Shown here piece after piece: positions 62,133 to 64,000 of a stretch of DNA of 64,000 nt. Position numbers and translations under genes: made by a program. This stretch comes from Phycomyces blakesleeanus NRRL 1555(-). Lineage: Eukaryota; Mucoromycota; Mucoromycetes; Mucorales; Phycomycetaceae. Where the stretch lies: contig NW_017265154.1 in NCBI RefSeq assembly GCF_001638985.1, positions 186,001 to 250,000 on the forward strand, in the 5' to 3' direction. The notes under the pieces are model-generated. The model was not told the origin of the DNA and did not search any database. It saw only the letters and a program-made list of their open reading frames with translations. Every line of letters starts with the position of its first letter. Position 1 is the stretch's first letter.

Positions 62133-63530
62133 GCATACCATTTTATTCTTTTTATTTTATATATTTTTTATTTCTTTTTCTTTACTTTCCATCCATGCTA
62201 CATCAATGACACATCCCATGACCATATATAATCATCACCAAAATCACCAATTTTCTATACGCCTTCATCATATTCTGTCTTTACGTTCATGCCTTTCTTT
62301 CTTCATTATAGCTTCTATCGTTCTATTGTATACACCTTCACTCTTCTTCTTCTTCTTTTTCTTCTTGTTTTGTAACTACGCTTGCTCTATTTTATACTAT
62401 TATACTCATTCAACATCGTTCACATTAAATAATTACTACAATAAAAAGACATTTACATATTCCATTTTACAAGCACACATTATGATTTTTCTTTATTAGG
62501 TTTTTTTTATGCGTCAATTCAATGATCAAATATAGTATAATTCGTACATTTATTTTTTCTATTATTGTTATTATCATTATCCATGTGCATTAAAGTATAT
62601 GTATATATGTGTATGATTATTGCAGATTACTGCCGCAGCAAAACAATAAAAATAATATAAAATAAAATAAAAAAATTAAATTAATAAAATAATAATAATT
62701 TTGGGTTATGATCCATGTTTGGTAAATTATGAAGTATTCAGTGAATGTTAAAAGAGAAGGTAGCACATAAAAAACGTGCTCAATTGTTTTAAACTTCTTT
62801 AAAGCAATATGTTTAATAAGCATATTATAGACACTGGGAATAGCTTGGCAATATTCTCGCCCTTCTGTTGTGTAGTAAAAATAAAGTAGTGTTCGTTTTG
62901 GTTGATCAAAGTAAGAACATCAACACACTATTGAAATTTCGATTTTTTTAAATCAGAATTACTCCCCCCCCCCTCCCTCCCTTCTATTTTCTAGTAAGTA
63001 AAAATAGCTAAAACATACTACTCCTTCTTTCGATACTTCCTCCTCCTCCTTCCCCCTTCTTTTTGCCTTTGCCTTTGCCTTTGCCTTTGCCTTTCCTTTT
63101 TCTTACCTTTAAACTCTCATTTTATTCTAATAGCTGTTGTTTAATAAACTTAATGAGTTAATTACTAAGCAAACAATCAGATGTCTTGCTTGTAATAAAT
63201 TATCCAAAAAATAAATAAATATAATATCTCACCATCACAACAATATTTTTTTTTAAGATTAATTTTTATATAAATCCCAAAAATACCTACACACATTTAA
63301 AATATTCTATCGCCTCTTTATATATACAAGCGTCTATTCCTACAAATCCCAGCATCATGAGTAGCGTGACCGCTAAAGAGAACTATTTTCACACTCAAAT
63401 TTCACTCTCACATTCACTCAATACATACATAATAATATATTTATTATTTTCTTTTTACATTCTAAAAAAGAAAATTGCATACCAGGCACAACCTTTGTAC
63501 ACACGCACGCACATACACACAGAAACATAG

Positions 63531-63566
<36 letters not shown>

Positions 63567-63697
63567 CCACAAAGCAAAACAAAAAGATACTCAGATATAC
63601 ACACGTACGAGCATCCAACATACCTACACCAAACCTTTTTTTTTCTTCTCTCTCTCGTACACACACACGCGCGCAAAGAACCAATTACATTAAGACA
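62133..63697. other. Intergenic with microsatellites
   Basis: No gene. It contains CTT runs, GCCTTT hexamers (about 63064-63096), and a CA tract (about 63533-63562) with CA-rich flanks that yields mirror-image spurious frames. The CT/CA-rich end (63640-63690) leads into the next start codon. Confidence 0.5.
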
Positions 63698-64000
63698 ATG
63701 AAGCCGTCAACATCAGCAAAGCTCATGGACGGGCTCGTTTATTTAGACGATTATGTTGACAGTAAGACCAAGTCCGCTATAAAGAATAAAGAGAAAGAAA
63801 TATAATACATTCGACATTGAAAATGTGAAACTATAGCAATGGAGGCTCTTCCTTTGGAGCTTCAAAGAAACTTTACGTTGATGAGAGAATTGGAAGGCTA
63901 CGCTCAAGGTATAAGAAAAGAAAAAGAAAAAGAAGAAGTAAAAAAAAGAGAGAGAGAGAGAGATAATTTAATTTTATAAATTGGTAACTCATCAGTACCT
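63698..64000 (+). CDS. ING-family (inhibitor of growth) protein, 5' end only
   Basis: Exon 1 (63698-63761) reads MKPSTSAKLMDGLVYLDDYV. After an intron (63762-63836), exon 2 (63837-63908) gives MEALPLELQRNFTLMRELEG and ends at a GTATAA donor. The YLxDYxD...LPxELQRNFxLMRELE pattern is the N-terminal ING domain of histone-acetyltransferase and deacetylase subunits (Yng1, Yng2, Pho23), which end in a PHD finger that reads methylated histone H3 Lys4. The PHD part lies beyond the window. A possible acceptor CATCAG sits at the window end (63986-63995). Which ING paralog it is cannot be told from this part. Confidence 0.85.

Noticed and set aside
63475..63693. Overlapping frames on both strands rich in Thr-His or Cys-Val
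   Set aside because: Both are translations of a CA tract; mirror-image low complexity without motifs.

Overview
The window looks like nuclear DNA of an early-diverging filamentous fungus, most likely Mucoromycota (Mucorales or a relative). The signs are AT-rich intergenic DNA full of TA, CA and CT microsatellites, many short (about 45-110 nt) GT-AG introns, fungal housekeeping genes, FAR1-type DNA-binding proteins, and remnants of Tnp2, Tc1 and LINE elements. The species cannot be fixed from sequence alone.

Left part (1-13 kb): the 3' end of an unknown gene, then a tandem pair of related genes for secreted or multi-pass membrane proteins of unknown function (878-2275 and 3357-4772) whose flanks were duplicated with them. 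From about 5 to 11.5 kb lies a nest of mobile-element debris: a lone Tc1-type helix-turn-helix reading frame, a 550-bp non-autonomous element with perfect 67-bp inverted repeats, a frameshifted Tnp2-type transposase preceded by an ATTGG-motif array, and the ORF1 of a LINE with two zinc knuckles. Two small spliced genes of unknown function follow (12.2-15.6 kb).

Middle (18-36.7 kb): an intronless gene for a long coiled-coil protein, CDC6 (replication licensing) with an ACGCGT box just before its start codon, then minus-strand genes for a LAMMER protein kinase, a protein N-terminal methyltransferase, a membrane-anchored M24 Xaa-Pro peptidase and a TARG1/OARD1-like macrodomain protein.

Right part (36.7-64 kb): a FAR1-type, glutamine-rich putative transcription factor with about 5 kb of gene-free DNA upstream, a JEN1-type carboxylate permease, the exosome nuclease RRP6, a second FAR1-like gene divergent from RRP6, a lineage-specific unknown gene, and the first exons of an ING-family gene that runs off the window.

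Splice models were worked out by hand. For CDC6, the LAMMER kinase, the methyltransferase, the peptidase, the macrodomain protein, the permease, RRP6 and the second FAR1 gene the exon lengths close in frame, which supports them strongly. The genes are mostly independent housekeeping functions. No operon-like or obviously coordinated new system was found. The best unknowns are the tandem membrane-protein pair, the stand-alone Tc1-type DNA-binding ORF beside a fresh MITE, and the regulatory-looking DNA upstream of the first FAR1 gene.
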